A stretch of 64,000 nucleotides of DNA from Terriglobia bacterium (lineage in GTDB: Bacteria > Acidobacteriota > Terriglobia > Terriglobales > Acidobacteriaceae): positions 124,001 through 188,000 of the forward strand of contig JAIQGE010000005.1 of assembly GCA_020072815.1 (NCBI GenBank). Direction: 5' to 3'. The notes under the pieces were generated by a model, which was not told the origin of the DNA, made no database searches, and worked only from the letters and a program-made list of their open reading frames with translations. Position numbers and translations under genes: made by a program. Every line of letters begins with the position of its first letter. Position 1 is the stretch's first letter. Below are positions 63,534 to 64,000 of the stretch, piece after piece.

Positions 63534-64000
63534 CTAGGTCGTTGCAGTTTTGAGAAGTTGTTCGTCACCTCCTTCTTGAAGTTCTTTGACAAGATTCTCA
63601 TCCTGTTCAAAAAGCCGCTTGAGCTGCTTCAGGTCATGGTCCAGCACTTTTTCCGGATCAGCGCCGAACAGTTCGGCCAGGAAGCGCCCCAGGATTCCCG
63701 CCGGCGGGCGATAAAACATGCGGACGCGCAGCCGGGTGCTGGCGTCGTAGTTGGCATCAAAGCGCGCGATGCCAAAATTCCCAACCATGGAACCGGGCAG
63801 GCTCTTCCATTCCACCGTGGTGTTGGGGACGGTCTGGGTAATCATGCCCTCCCATTGAATGGGTATGTTCGCCGGACCAACGATGGTCCAGCGGTACAGG
63901 TTCTCACCCAGCCGCTCAATATTGGAGATATGAGAAAAGACCTTGGGATAATTCTCCGGGTTGGTCCAGAAGCCGTAAAGGTCGGAAAGGGGAGCATTGA
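63534..64000 (-). CDS. SRPBCC (START-like, polyketide cyclase/CoxG type) protein, 5' end outside window
   Basis: The frame is open from the window edge (partial codon at 64000) to the TAG at 63534-63536 and encodes at least 154 residues. The visible portion, LSDLYGFWTNPENYPKVFSHISNIERLGENLYRW then IPIQWEGMITQTVPNTTVEWKS and RVRMFYRPPAGILGRFLAELFG, matches SRPBCC ligand-binding folds, which have a helix-grip pocket for lipids or other hydrophobic molecules. A Met at 63845 is internal. The ligand is unknown. Confidence 0.8.
   Translation of the reverse strand, partial: NAPLSDLYGFWTNPENYPKVFSHISNIERLGENLYRWTIVGPANIPIQWEGMITQTVPNTTVEWKSLPGSMVGNFGIARFDANYDASTRLRVRMFYRPPAGILGRFLAELFGADPEKVLDHDLKQLKRLFEQDENLVKELQEGGDEQLLKTATT

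Overview
The window reads as a chromosomal segment of a GC-rich soil-type bacterium, most likely an Acidobacteriota member of the Terriglobia (Koribacter-like) group. This placement is inferred from gene content: an mreBCD-mrdA-rodA-rne cluster whose RNase E carries a very long acidic insertion, a pilMNOPQ block, FecR, FHA and protein-kinase genes, paralogous secreted proteins with a VPAPVPAQI motif, and many short intergenic repeats. No 16S or tRNA gene is present to confirm it.

Layout. 0-5 kb: the 3' end of a DUF711 gene, a 5'-truncated nuclease-like gene joined to the tail of a membrane-protein gene, a secreted esterase-like protein and a YfiT/DinB enzyme. 5-7 kb: rpoZ and rho. 7.4-12.5 kb: a phospho-signalling cassette (membrane protease with FHA domain, zinc-ribbon FHA protein, PP2C phosphatase, Ser/Thr kinase). 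12.5-15.5 kb: nucleotide-sugar dehydrogenase and a FecR protein. 15.6-26.2 kb: the elongasome cluster mreB, mreC, mreD, PBP2, rodA, then rne, interrupted by a repeat array at 18.76-19.21 kb. 26-30 kb: MarR regulator, membrane-bound spermidine-synthase-like protein, pirin. 30.2-36.5 kb: a small HTH protein and the type IV pilus genes pilM-Q. 36.5-39.7 kb: an M24 peptidase and accB-accC. 39.7-42.2 kb: a repeat-rich island with one AIPR-type putative phage-resistance gene bracketed by long imperfect inverted repeats. 42.2-49.3 kb: thiE, two APC transporters, a TrkA-type channel, nnr and tsaE. 49.4-52.8 kb: a frameshifted lipoprotein, two tandem secreted paralogues, a small membrane protein and fabI. 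53.1-58.7 kb: a selenocysteine formate dehydrogenase operon (alpha with in-frame UGA, beta, gamma, fdhE). 58.7-64 kb: HdeD-like protein, a CoA ligase fused to a GNAT acetyltransferase, a tandem universal stress protein and a partial SRPBCC protein.

How the genes work together: the core blocks (transcription termination, cell elongation, RNA decay, fatty-acid synthesis, twitching motility) are typical chromosomal housekeeping. Between them lie short intergenic elements of at least four families. A 97-bp repeat occurs as an array near 19 kb and once, inverted, between accB and accC. A 45-bp palindromic REP-like element is inserted twice inside that repeat, with an apparent 7-bp duplication, and a related copy occurs at 42.1 kb. 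The strongest candidate for an undescribed mobile unit is the AIPR cassette at 39.86-42.10 kb.
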